The notes beneath the pieces were generated by a model. That model ran no database searches and had not been told where the DNA came from. It was given only the letters and a program-made list of their open reading frames with translations. A stretch of 8,540 bases of DNA from Treponema sp. Its GTDB lineage: Bacteria; Spirochaetota; Spirochaetia; Treponematales; Breznakiellaceae. Positions 1-6,162 of the stretch are shown here, in pieces (position 1 is the first letter of the stretch; the number at the start of each line of letters is the position of its first letter). The stretch spans positions 1 to 8,540 of the forward strand of contig JAISFT010000144.1 of NCBI GenBank assembly GCA_031263435.1, read 5' to 3'. A program made the translations under genes and the position numbers.

Positions 1-312
1 GGGGGGATGCCTTCCAGTCATGTGGCGCTGGTCTCCTCTCTGGCGGCCTCCACGGCCTTTGCGGAAGGGGTTGGTTCCAATCTGTTCCAGCTTTCTTTCT
101 GGTTTGCCCTGGTGGTTATCAGGGACGCTCTGGGGGTTAGGCGCTCTTCGGGGCTCCAGGCCCGGCTGCTCAATGTGCTGGGTAAGCAGGTGTCGGAGCA
201 TACGAACACGGAATTCCACCCCCTCAAGGAAGTCCACGGCCATACCCCTCTGGAAGTTGTCGTTGGGGGGTTTTTGGGTCTGTTTATCGCCGTGGCCTTT
301 GCAGCCCTGTAG
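1..312 (+). CDS. Divergent PAP2 family (DUF212) membrane protein, 5'-truncated
   Basis: This is the C-terminal part of a DUF212 (divergent PAP2, acid phosphatase/vanadium haloperoxidase-related) integral membrane protein; the reading frame is open from base 1. The first visible residues are GGMPSSH, the family's conserved core, normally preceded by a membrane segment and a basic stretch, so the ATG at 7 is almost certainly internal and the real start lies upstream of the window. Other family signatures follow: a hydrophobic segment ending in RDALGVRRSSGLQA, then LKEVHGHTPLEVVVGG and a final hydrophobic helix. About 103 residues are visible, against roughly 150 for the full family. No substrate is established for these proteins; a phosphatase-like role in the membrane is only suggested by the PAP2 relationship. 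The stop lies 5 bases before the next start, so it is probably cotranscribed with the Rnf-like genes, although no functional link is known. Confidence 0.85.
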   Translation, partial: GGMPSSHVALVSSLAASTAFAEGVGSNLFQLSFWFALVVIRDALGVRRSSGLQARLLNVLGKQVSEHTNTEFHPLKEVHGHTPLEVVVGGFLGLFIAVAFAAL

Positions 313-317
313 GTTCT

Positions 318-2042
318 ATGTCCAGGTTTTTTACTCCCGCCCTGTTCCTCGGCTCCGTGATTCTGGCGCTGGGCCTGTTTTTCGGCTTTCCCCGCTCGGT
401 TTCCCGGGAATTTTTTCCGGGCCGGGGCTATGCGGCCCTGGGTCTGGAAGATAGGGTGGGGGACCGGGAGACGGCCCTGGGCCTGGAACAGGCGCTGGGC
501 CGGCCGGTACTGTCGGAATCGTCCCAGTGGGTCCTCCTGAACAGCTTCGGCAGCCTGGAACGGATCCCCCTGGACGAATACGATGAACGGCTGGAATCCT
601 TCGATCCCCGGCGGGACCCCTATGCTGCCATGCTGCGGAATTTCTTTGTCCGGGACGGAAAACGCTGGTTTTTTATCCCGCTGGACCGGGGCATCTTCGG
701 TCCCTTTCCCGTCCTGAACCCGGAACAAAGCCTAAAAAAGAAGATTGTTCCCGTTATAAACGCCGTTGCGGATGCAGGCGCCGCCTACGGCGGCGTTGTA
801 AGGAGCGCCGGAGGTGGGGCTGTAGGTAGTACCGCCGCAGGCGGCACCGGAGGTGAGGCAGCGGATACCGGTTCCGCCGGCTCCTTTTCCCTCCTCCTGA
901 AACGGGGGGACCGGCCCCCGCTCTTCCGCATTCTCCCCTTTGCCCTGGCCTGGCCGGCGGCCCTGTTCCTGGCGGGGAAGGGGCATCCGGGCCGGCCCGG
1001 GCCGGCCCGGATGCCCCAAGCCGGCCGCGGGGAAGGCCGCCCGGCCGGACCGCTGGGCTCCGGGGCGGCAGGCCCGCGCAGCCAATGGCACGGCCGGCGG
1101 CTTTACCGCTGGCTGCGGTGGAACGCCGGAACGGGGGGCCGATCCCTCCCGGCCCGCCCCCTGCTCCTTCTGGGCCCCCCCCTGTTCGTTGTGAGCCTCT
1201 GGGGTGCCCCGGGCTGCGCCCTCCTGGCCCTGGCCCTGTACCTGGGCGCCCTTCTGGGCCCGCCGCTGCGGGAACTCTGGGTCAGGATAATCAGGGGCGA
1301 AAACGGAGAAGCCGGGCAAAAAACCGCGCTGAAGCCCTACCGTTCCGATCTGCTCCGGGCCCTTTGCCTGGCGCCTCTGGCCGGATTGATCCTCTGGGCG
1401 GGCCGGATTCCCCCTCTGCCGGCCCTCCTGGGCCTTGCGGGGCTCTTTGTCCTGTACTTTTTCGACCTGGGGATACAGACCCGCCGCCGGACGCCGGAGG
1501 ATCGTCCGTCCTGCCGCTTTGTGCCGCTGCCCATTCTGCCCCCCCGCTCCTCCGGCCGGCTCCGCGGCGGGGCGCCCTTTGCCCTGGCTTCCTGCCTGGC
1601 CTTTGTACTCAGCCCGGCGGGCCTGTTGCGTCCGGCGCCGGAGCCTTGGCCGTTTCTGGTCATGGAAAAGGACTATACGGACCATGTCCTCTACCAGACC
1701 GGCTTTTCCCGGCGTTCCCTCCATCTTTCCGGGGATCATTCCTCCGGCTTTGCCCCTTCGGGATATTTCCACTACACTATAGGAGAGGATGGCTTGGTGG
1801 CGGGGGTCCTTCCCGGCGGTTTGGAAACCGGCGGAGAAGACGAAACGGAAATTCCCCCCTTTCCGCTGGCCCCTCTCAGCAATTTCCTGGCCGGGTGGGC
1901 CGTTCCGGACAGCCCCCCCTGGGTTTCGGGCGGCCGGACGGCGGTGGTTTCGCCGCTCCTGAGTCTGGCCCTGGTTTTGCTTCCTCCCGGCAGGGGCCGG
2001 AAGAAGAGTCCCGTCAGCGATGATAAACGGATAGCCGCATAA
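318..2042 (+). CDS. Unrecognised multi-pass membrane protein upstream of rnfC
   Basis: I do not recognise this 574-residue protein. An N-terminal hydrophobic segment (about residues 7-25) resembles a signal anchor. It is followed by a polar, probably extracytoplasmic region with aromatic patches (FFVRDGKRWFFIPLDRG) up to about residue 145. An Ala/Gly-rich linker (about 150-185) leads into several hydrophobic segments near 205-220, 282-313, 343-385, 417-436 and 543-560. Two more polar stretches (about 440-540) contain YTDHVLYQTGFSRRSLH. Its stop overlaps the rnfC start (TAATG), and its own start follows the previous stop by 5 bases with TAGG as a weak ribosome site, so it is translationally coupled to the Rnf-like genes. 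That placement makes an accessory or replacement subunit possible, but this is inference. Residues 221-234 are encoded by a perfect 38-bp palindrome. The long open frame, third-position GC and tight spacing support it as a real gene. Confidence 0.75.
   Translation: MSRFFTPALFLGSVILALGLFFGFPRSVSREFFPGRGYAALGLEDRVGDRETALGLEQALGRPVLSESSQWVLLNSFGSLERIPLDEYDERLESFDPRRDPYAAMLRNFFVRDGKRWFFIPLDRGIFGPFPVLNPEQSLKKKIVPVINAVADAGAAYGGVVRSAGGGAVGSTAAGGTGGEAADTGSAGSFSLLLKRGDRPPLFRILPFALAWPAALFLAGKGHPGRPGPARMPQAGRGEGRPAGPLGSGAAGPRSQWHGRRLYRWLRWNAGTGGRSLPARPLLLLGPPLFVVSLWGAPGCALLALALYLGALLGPPLRELWVRIIRGENGEAGQKTALKPYRSDLLRALCLAPLAGLILWAGRIPPLPALLGLAGLFVLYFFDLGIQTRRRTPEDRPSCRFVPLPILPPRSSGRLRGGAPFALASCLAFVLSPAGLLRPAPEPWPFLVMEKDYTDHVLYQTGFSRRSLHLSGDHSSGFAPSGYFHYTIGEDGLVAGVLPGGLETGGEDETEIPPFPLAPLSNFLAGWAVPDSPPWVSGGRTAVVSPLLSLALVLLPPGRGRKKSPVSDDKRIAA
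780..880 (+). repeat. Ala/Gly-rich low-complexity insert in the unknown membrane protein gene
   Basis: This stretch encodes roughly residues 155-187, almost entirely Gly, Ala, Ser and Thr (for example RSAGGGAVGSTAAGGTGGE). The DNA is made of imperfect GCCGCAGGCGGCACCGGAGG-like units with local inverted symmetry. It looks like a flexible, disordered linker between the N-terminal polar domain and the main membrane part, and like a place where slippage or short insertions are tolerated. Confidence 0.5.
980..1017. repeat. Perfect 38-bp palindrome inside a coding sequence
   Basis: Bases 980-998 are the exact reverse complement of 999-1017, with no spacer and no mismatch; the symmetry breaks at the next pair (979/1018). 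It is built from GGGCC/GGCCC blocks bracketed by GGGGCATCC and GGATGCCCC. As RNA it could form a very stable hairpin of about 17 bp. It lies in frame in the upstream membrane-protein gene, and because it is palindromic the antisense strand would encode the same peptide, HPGRPGPARMP. It lies just after a hydrophobic segment in a Gly/Pro/Arg-rich loop. It may be a small palindromic element inserted into the gene or a local expansion; other copies in the genome would decide. Confidence 0.9.
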
Positions 2043-3412
2043 TGAAAGTGTATTCCTTCCCCCGCGGGGGAGTTTCCTACGAAGACCGTACCGCTCCGCG
2101 CCAGGATTCCGGCACAATCGCCTTCCTCCCCACCATTTCGATCATCCCGCTGGTCCAGAACGAGGGCGGCCGGGTTCAGGCGGTGGTGTCCATCGGGGAT
2201 ACCGTAAAAGAGGGAATGCTTATCGGCTGGGGTCATGCCAATGTCCACGCCACGGTTCCCGGCAGGGTAATCCGCCGGGTTTTCTGGAAAAACGCCTGCG
2301 ATCAGGAAATTGAAGCCCTGGTGATCCGCATGGGCGGCAGCTTCGAAAAGCTGGGGAAAAAGGAGGAACTTTTCCCCTGGGAGGGGCTTTCCTCCCACGA
2401 TCTGCGGCGCATTGTTTCCGATTACGGGGTTGTGGAGATGGAAGGCTCGGGCCGCCCCCTGGCCGATATGCTGTCCCTGCGGACCGGCGGAAGGGAAAAC
2501 CGCTCCCTGGTGGTCCGTTGTGTTTTTGATGATCCCTGGCTGGCCGCGGATCATACCCTCTGCCGGGAGCGGAGCATGGCGGTGGTAGAGGGGAGCTTTA
2601 TCGCGGCAAAAATGGCAGGGGTAAACCGCCTCGTTTTTGCCTTCTCCCGCAGGGAACTGGAACTGGGCAGGCAGTTCCTCCAACAGGCCGGCGGCATACT
2701 GAGCGAAGGCGGCCCCATTCCGGTTTCCCTGGTCATCACCGGGACCCGTTATCCCCAGCGGAACCGCAGGGAACTGGAAATAGCCCTGCGGAACTACGAA
2801 AAGCGGGAGCTGACCAGCTTGGGCTCCCTGATGATCCTGGGGCCCGCTACCCTGGCGGCCATCTACGACGCGGTGCGGCTGCGGAAACCCGTCCTGGACC
2901 GTTATATCGCCGTCGGGGGCTCGGCGGTCAAGAAGCCCCAGGTGATGCGGGTAAGAATCGGAACCCGCATCGGCGAAGTTTTTGCCGAATGCGGGGGATT
3001 CGTGGATAAACCCCGGCGCATTGCCTCCGGCTCTCCGCTGCAGGGCAGAATTATCATGGATCTGGACGAACCGGTCATGAAGACTACCTACGCCGCCTTC
3101 GCCATGCTGGACAGCCGGGCGGGGTTCTTCAATCAACAGAACTGTATCGGCTGCGGGGAGTGCCGGGTGGTATGCCCCGTGGGGCTGGACCCGGAGGAGC
3201 TCTACAAAAAAATCGGCCGCAATCCCCCCGCAGGGCAGAACTGCCACGGCTGCGGCTGCTGCGAACTGGTCTGCCCCTCCCGGCTTCCGCTGGCTTCGGC
3301 GATCTACGCCGCCCAGGGGGCGACCCAAGGGGTAGCCCAAGGGGCGGCAGCCCAGGCGACCCAGGGGGCAGCCCAAAAGGCCCCCCAAGGGGTAGCCCAG
3401 GGGGCCCCCTGA
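2042..3412 (+). CDS. rnfC: RnfC-like subunit of an Rnf-type electron transport complex
   Basis: RnfC is the peripheral subunit of the Rnf complex, which couples ferredoxin:NAD+ electron transfer to ion pumping. The 456-residue product shows the family layout: an N-terminal barrel-sandwich region (IPLVQNEGGRVQAVV to NVHATVPGRVI, about 35-80), a Rossmann-like region (about 125-235), an SLBB-like region (ITGTRYPQ to AVKKPQVMRVRIGT, about 232-310), and two [4Fe-4S] motifs. The cluster cysteines are C368/C371/C374/C378 (CIGCGECRVVCP) and C401/C404/C407/C411 (CHGCGCCELVCP, with an extra C406). The Gly-rich GxGGAGFPT-type loop expected for FMN/NADH binding is not recognisable; its place holds VVEMEGSGRPLADML (130-144). 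Residues 423-456 are an Ala/Gln/Gly repeat tail. The start overlaps the upstream stop (TAATG), and the product is likely membrane-associated with the downstream subunits. Family identity is strong; NAD(H) as substrate is uncertain. Confidence 0.9.
   Translation: MKVYSFPRGGVSYEDRTAPRQDSGTIAFLPTISIIPLVQNEGGRVQAVVSIGDTVKEGMLIGWGHANVHATVPGRVIRRVFWKNACDQEIEALVIRMGGSFEKLGKKEELFPWEGLSSHDLRRIVSDYGVVEMEGSGRPLADMLSLRTGGRENRSLVVRCVFDDPWLAADHTLCRERSMAVVEGSFIAAKMAGVNRLVFAFSRRELELGRQFLQQAGGILSEGGPIPVSLVITGTRYPQRNRRELEIALRNYEKRELTSLGSLMILGPATLAAIYDAVRLRKPVLDRYIAVGGSAVKKPQVMRVRIGTRIGEVFAECGGFVDKPRRIASGSPLQGRIIMDLDEPVMKTTYAAFAMLDSRAGFFNQQNCIGCGECRVVCPVGLDPEELYKKIGRNPPAGQNCHGCGCCELVCPSRLPLASAIYAAQGATQGVAQGAAAQATQGAAQKAPQGVAQGAP
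3308..3409 (+). repeat. 12-bp minisatellite encoding the RnfC C-terminal AQG tail
   Basis: Eight imperfect 12-bp units plus a 6-bp remnant encode AAQG, ATQG, VAQG, AAAQ, ATQG, AAQK, APQG, VAQG and AP. The shared core is CCCAAGGGG or CCCAGGGGG, so each unit is also a small CCC/GGG dyad. The array runs to the rnfC stop, and its last AGGGGG (3400-3405) is well placed to serve as the ribosome site for rnfD. Copy number is likely to vary among strains, since changes of whole units keep the frame. Confidence 0.85.
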
Positions 3413-4431
3413 TGCCTGCTTTGAATCAAAGGCCCCAGGTGAATCTGGCCCGGTCTACGGTATTACGGATGTGGCTGGTCTTCGGCTGCGCCCTGGGAAC
3501 GGTTCTGTATTCGGCCCTGTCCGACAACTTCTCCTCCCTGGCCCTGGCCTTCTTCGCCTTGGCCGCCGGCCTCTCCGCCGAGGCCCTGGCCCTGCACTTT
3601 GGGAAACTCCATACCTACACCGCCGCCGCGAATCAGGACGGGGACAAGCGCCCCGGCGCCCCGGGGGGCGGCCTTTCCGACGGAAGCGCCGCGGCTTCGA
3701 TCCTAATCCTTGTTCTTCTGCTCCCCCATGCGATAAACCCGGTTTACGCGGTCCTGGGAGCGGTCTTTGCCATGCTGCTGGTAAAGTACAGCTTCGGGGG
3801 GCTGGGGGCCAACTGGGTAAATCCGGCCCTGGGGGCATGGCTCTTTATCCGTTTTTCCTGGCCCTCCCTGTTTTCCGGCGTCCACCCCCCCATTCCCTCA
3901 GGCGGCGGCATTGATACCCTGCTCAGGACCTTCTTCAACCGGACGGTTTTTTCGCTGACCGGGGCGGAGCTTCCCCCAGGCTATATGGAACTCCTCCTGG
4001 GCCTGGGGACCGGGGGGATCATTGCCGACCGGGGGCTTCCCATCCTGATCCTGGGAACCATACTGCTCACCGCTGTTCAGGTGAACCGGGCCTGGATACC
4101 CGGTCTCTACCTGGCTGCCTACGGCCTGCTGGTCCGGTCCTTTGGGGCCCTCCCCGGAGGGGGCGGCCTGGGGGAGGGGGATGTCCTGTACTGCCTCTGC
4201 TCCGGGGGAACCCTGGCCGCGGCTTTTCTGCTGATCTCGGACCCCGTAACCGGGGCAAAGACCCCCTTGGGGATGCTGTTCACCACGACCCTGGCCGCGG
4301 TTCTTGCCTTTTTGTTCCGTTACCCCGGAGGGGAACTCTACGGCGCCCTAACCGCCGCGGCCATGACCAATGCCCTGGTTCCCCTGATTCGGGCCGCGGA
4401 ACGTCATCTGCAGGGGGACGATAGAAGATGA
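3412..4431 (+). CDS. rnfD: RnfD-like membrane subunit (NqrB/RnfD family)
   Basis: This 339-residue polytopic membrane protein belongs to the RnfD/NqrB family, whose members carry a covalently bound FMN and form part of the ion-translocating core. Family landmarks are the segment SDGSAAASILILVLLLP (from S89), then KYSFGGLGANWVNPALGAWLF, and near the C terminus LLISDPVTGAKTPLGM and MTNALVPLI. The region that should hold the flavinylation motif (consensus S/T-G-A-T) reads SLTGAELP, with T183-G184-A185-E186, so the acceptor Thr seems to be Glu. The following GSIGE-type stretch reads GTGGIIADRG. The frame is open well upstream of 3412, through the rnfC repeat, but the ATG at 3412 overlaps the rnfC stop (TGATG), has AGGGGG 6 bases upstream, and gives the normal N terminus. 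Family placement is firm; flavin content is doubtful. Confidence 0.87.
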   Translation: MPALNQRPQVNLARSTVLRMWLVFGCALGTVLYSALSDNFSSLALAFFALAAGLSAEALALHFGKLHTYTAAANQDGDKRPGAPGGGLSDGSAAASILILVLLLPHAINPVYAVLGAVFAMLLVKYSFGGLGANWVNPALGAWLFIRFSWPSLFSGVHPPIPSGGGIDTLLRTFFNRTVFSLTGAELPPGYMELLLGLGTGGIIADRGLPILILGTILLTAVQVNRAWIPGLYLAAYGLLVRSFGALPGGGGLGEGDVLYCLCSGGTLAAAFLLISDPVTGAKTPLGMLFTTTLAAVLAFLFRYPGGELYGALTAAAMTNALVPLIRAAERHLQGDDRR

Positions 4432-4859
4432 GGAACTTAAAAAATACCGCCCTCTGCGCCGCCTGGATTGGGGGACTCCTCCTGGCCGGCTGGCTGCTGT
4501 GGTTTTTCACCGAATCCCCGCGGAATCGGGTGTTGACCTACCGGATAAACGGTATCCTCGCGGAGCGGGGGGAACCGTTTATCCTCAGCGGTATCCCGGT
4601 AAAAAACCGGCGGCGGCTCCCCCTGGGGACCGAATTCACGCTGACCGCGGACAAAGAAGATCCGGCGGGGGGGAGCTTCCTCGTGTTTCCGCTGATTTCC
4701 GACGGCGTCTCCCTGAACTGCGGGGCCCTTATCGATCCCCAGGGCAGGGTAGAACGGCTTATCCCCCTGGGAATCCACGCGGAGCAGGCCTTTGAGCGGG
4801 TCCCCGCGGGGATCCTCAACGCCTACATCCGGCGTATCGAAACGGAGAAGAATCTATGA
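4428..4859 (+). CDS. rnfG: Short RnfG-like subunit lacking the flavinylation motif
   Basis: Position between rnfD and rnfE, a single N-terminal membrane anchor (about residues 8-27) and a small extracytoplasmic domain point to RnfG, the subunit that normally carries a covalent FMN through an SGAT motif near the C terminus. The domain retains a possible FMN_bind-like strand pair around GALIDPQGRVERLIPLG (99-115). It is only 143 residues, against about 180-210 for typical RnfG, and ends with HAEQAFERVPAGILNAYIRRIE (117-138), where no S/T-G-A-T occurs. None of the overlapping frames restores the motif, so a simple frameshift does not explain its absence. The start overlaps the rnfD stop (ATGA) and has GGGGGA 9 bases upstream. 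The RnfG assignment relies mainly on synteny and topology; it could be a different anchored protein that took this position. Confidence 0.6.
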   Translation: MRNLKNTALCAAWIGGLLLAGWLLWFFTESPRNRVLTYRINGILAERGEPFILSGIPVKNRRRLPLGTEFTLTADKEDPAGGSFLVFPLISDGVSLNCGALIDPQGRVERLIPLGIHAEQAFERVPAGILNAYIRRIETEKNL

Positions 4860-5506
4860 TCGGATCCCGGACTCATCCTTTTTGGGGCTTCCGGTCCCCC
4901 CTGGCCACCCTCTGCGGCGGAAGCCTCCTGGTCCTTGCATCGGTCCGTCTTTCCTTCGCCCTGGTATGCGGTTTTGCCCTGCTCTGGGTCTACGTCCTTA
5001 CCGCCCTTGCCCTGCGGGTCCCCTTTCTGCCCGCGGGTAAAAGGGGCGCCATCGGCCCCTTCCTGGCCTCGTTTATCGGGGGGATCTACATCCTCCTCCT
5101 CTTTTTCGCCAGCCCCGTCCTGGCAGCGGACACCCTGTTCTTCCTGATCCTCTGCCCCCTGTGCTGCATCTCCTCCGGGGTTCTGGACCGGCTGGAAAAC
5201 ACCGATGCCGCGGAGGCCGCCCGGCAGGCCGGTACCGAGGGCCTGGTCCTCTCGGCTCTGATCCTGGGCCTGTCCCTGATCCGGGAACCCCTGGGCTACG
5301 GCTGCCTTTCACTGCCCGGTATCCGGCAGGGACTGGTAAACTTCATCAAATTCCCCCAGGACAGCCGGCTGCCCGTCAGGATCATCGCGGCCGCGCCGGG
5401 GGCCCTGTTCCTCCTGGGCTATGGTCTTGCCCTGTTCCGGCGCTTCGGCGGTTTTTCCCCGGAGCAGGACCGCGGCGAGGGGAGCACGAAGGAGGGAAAA
5501 CCATGA
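4856..5506 (+). CDS. rnfE: RnfE-like membrane subunit (NqrD/RnfE family)
   Basis: This 216-residue, roughly six-helix membrane protein occupies the RnfE position. In Rnf and Nqr, RnfA and RnfE (NqrE and NqrD) form inverted half-channel partners that together hold a [2Fe-2S] cluster in the membrane through two cysteines each. Here the N-terminal half-helix after SPLATL (residues 14-19) does not show the usual GLCP; C20 lies about four residues too early in a gap-free alignment, and Leu occupies the expected place. The second motif (VNCxxLG in the family) reads PLCCISSG, with C103/C104, and appears retained. The C terminus is a short charged tail. The start overlaps the previous stop (ATGA), with GGAG 8 bases upstream. 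Family membership is inferred from order, topology and the partial motif. RnfE versus RnfA was decided by operon order. Confidence 0.72.
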   Translation: MIGSRTHPFWGFRSPLATLCGGSLLVLASVRLSFALVCGFALLWVYVLTALALRVPFLPAGKRGAIGPFLASFIGGIYILLLFFASPVLAADTLFFLILCPLCCISSGVLDRLENTDAAEAARQAGTEGLVLSALILGLSLIREPLGYGCLSLPGIRQGLVNFIKFPQDSRLPVRIIAAAPGALFLLGYGLALFRRFGGFSPEQDRGEGSTKEGKP

Positions 5507-6129
5507 TCCGTCTGGCAATCCTGGGGATCTGCGCGTCCCTGGCGATGAACCTTCTTACCCAGTTTGGCCTGGGACTGACCCTTGCCGGAGCCCGGGACGG
5601 AGAAAATCCGAAAGAAAATTTCAGGCTTTTCCCCCCGGCCTTCCTGGGCTTCTCCGCCGCCCTGTTCCTGCTCTGGCTCTTCTTTACCTATATCCTCAGC
5701 CTCCTAAACCCGGGGCTGTACTGGTACCTCCTGCTCTACCCCCTGAGTACCGCCCTGACAAAGGGCCTCGACCGGCTGCCCGGCAAGATCGGCAGGATCG
5801 GCCCCGGGCGCAAATGGTCCTCCCCGGGGGCCGGAATTCCCGTATCGTTCCTTTCATTCCCCCGGGGTTGGGGGGAATTCCTCCCCTTCGGCCTCCTGAT
5901 CTCCCTCCATCTGGCCCTGCAGCCCCCGGAGGCCCTGGTCCTGGCCCTGGGTTTCAGCCTGGGACTCTGCCTTTCCCTGGGGATCATCCGGGAGATCCAG
6001 CGCCGTTCGCAGTTCGAGGCCGTACCCTCCTTCCTGCGCGGCAGCCCTCTGACTCTGATTTCCCTGGGGCTCCTCTCCCTTATTTTCAGTTCCGCGTCGA
6101 TACTGTTCTTTAACCTATCCAGACTGTAA
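5503..6129 (+). CDS. rnfA: RnfA-like membrane subunit (NqrE/RnfA family)
   Basis: The product is a 208-residue polytopic membrane protein, the expected partner of RnfE. The N-terminal segment MNLLTQFGLGLTLAG (15-29) lines up with the family's NNFVLxQFLGICPFLG, but the cluster cysteine position is L25. The second motif (PLITVNCAVLG in the family) reads PLSTALTKGL (80-89), with Thr at the Cys position. If this alignment is right, RnfA supplies no ligand for the membrane [2Fe-2S] cluster. The frame extends upstream inside rnfE, but the ATG at 5503 overlaps the rnfE stop (ATGA) and has a strong GGAGG 7 bases upstream, so it is the start. No rnfB follows; the next gene is unrelated, across a 33-base gap. 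It is the last member of the coupled cluster in the window. Confidence 0.72.
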   Translation: MIRLAILGICASLAMNLLTQFGLGLTLAGARDGENPKENFRLFPPAFLGFSAALFLLWLFFTYILSLLNPGLYWYLLLYPLSTALTKGLDRLPGKIGRIGPGRKWSSPGAGIPVSFLSFPRGWGEFLPFGLLISLHLALQPPEALVLALGFSLGLCLSLGIIREIQRRSQFEAVPSFLRGSPLTLISLGLLSLIFSSASILFFNLSRL

Positions 6130-6162
6130 AATCTGGGTTAAACTACGAAATACAGGCGTATT

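Noticed and set aside
732..2117. Minus-strand open frame of 461 codons opposite the unknown membrane protein
   Set aside because: The product is Gly/Arg/Gln-rich and typical of an antisense shadow. The + strand frame has hydrophobic segments and tight junctions with both neighbours.
1772..3388. Long minus-strand open frame (538 codons) opposite rnfC
   Set aside because: It lies antisense to a clear RnfC with two Fe-S motifs. Long antisense frames are expected in GC-rich genes, and the translation shows no family motif.
3160..3411. N-terminal extension of RnfD through the rnfC repeat
   Set aside because: The extra 84 residues are Pro/Gly/Arg-rich shadow sequence. The ATG at 3412 has a ribosome site and overlaps the rnfC stop.
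5161..5502. Upstream extension of the RnfA frame inside rnfE
   Set aside because: It overlaps RnfE completely and is Gly/Pro/Arg-rich. The ATG at 5503 has GGAGG and the same ATGA overlap used by neighbouring genes.
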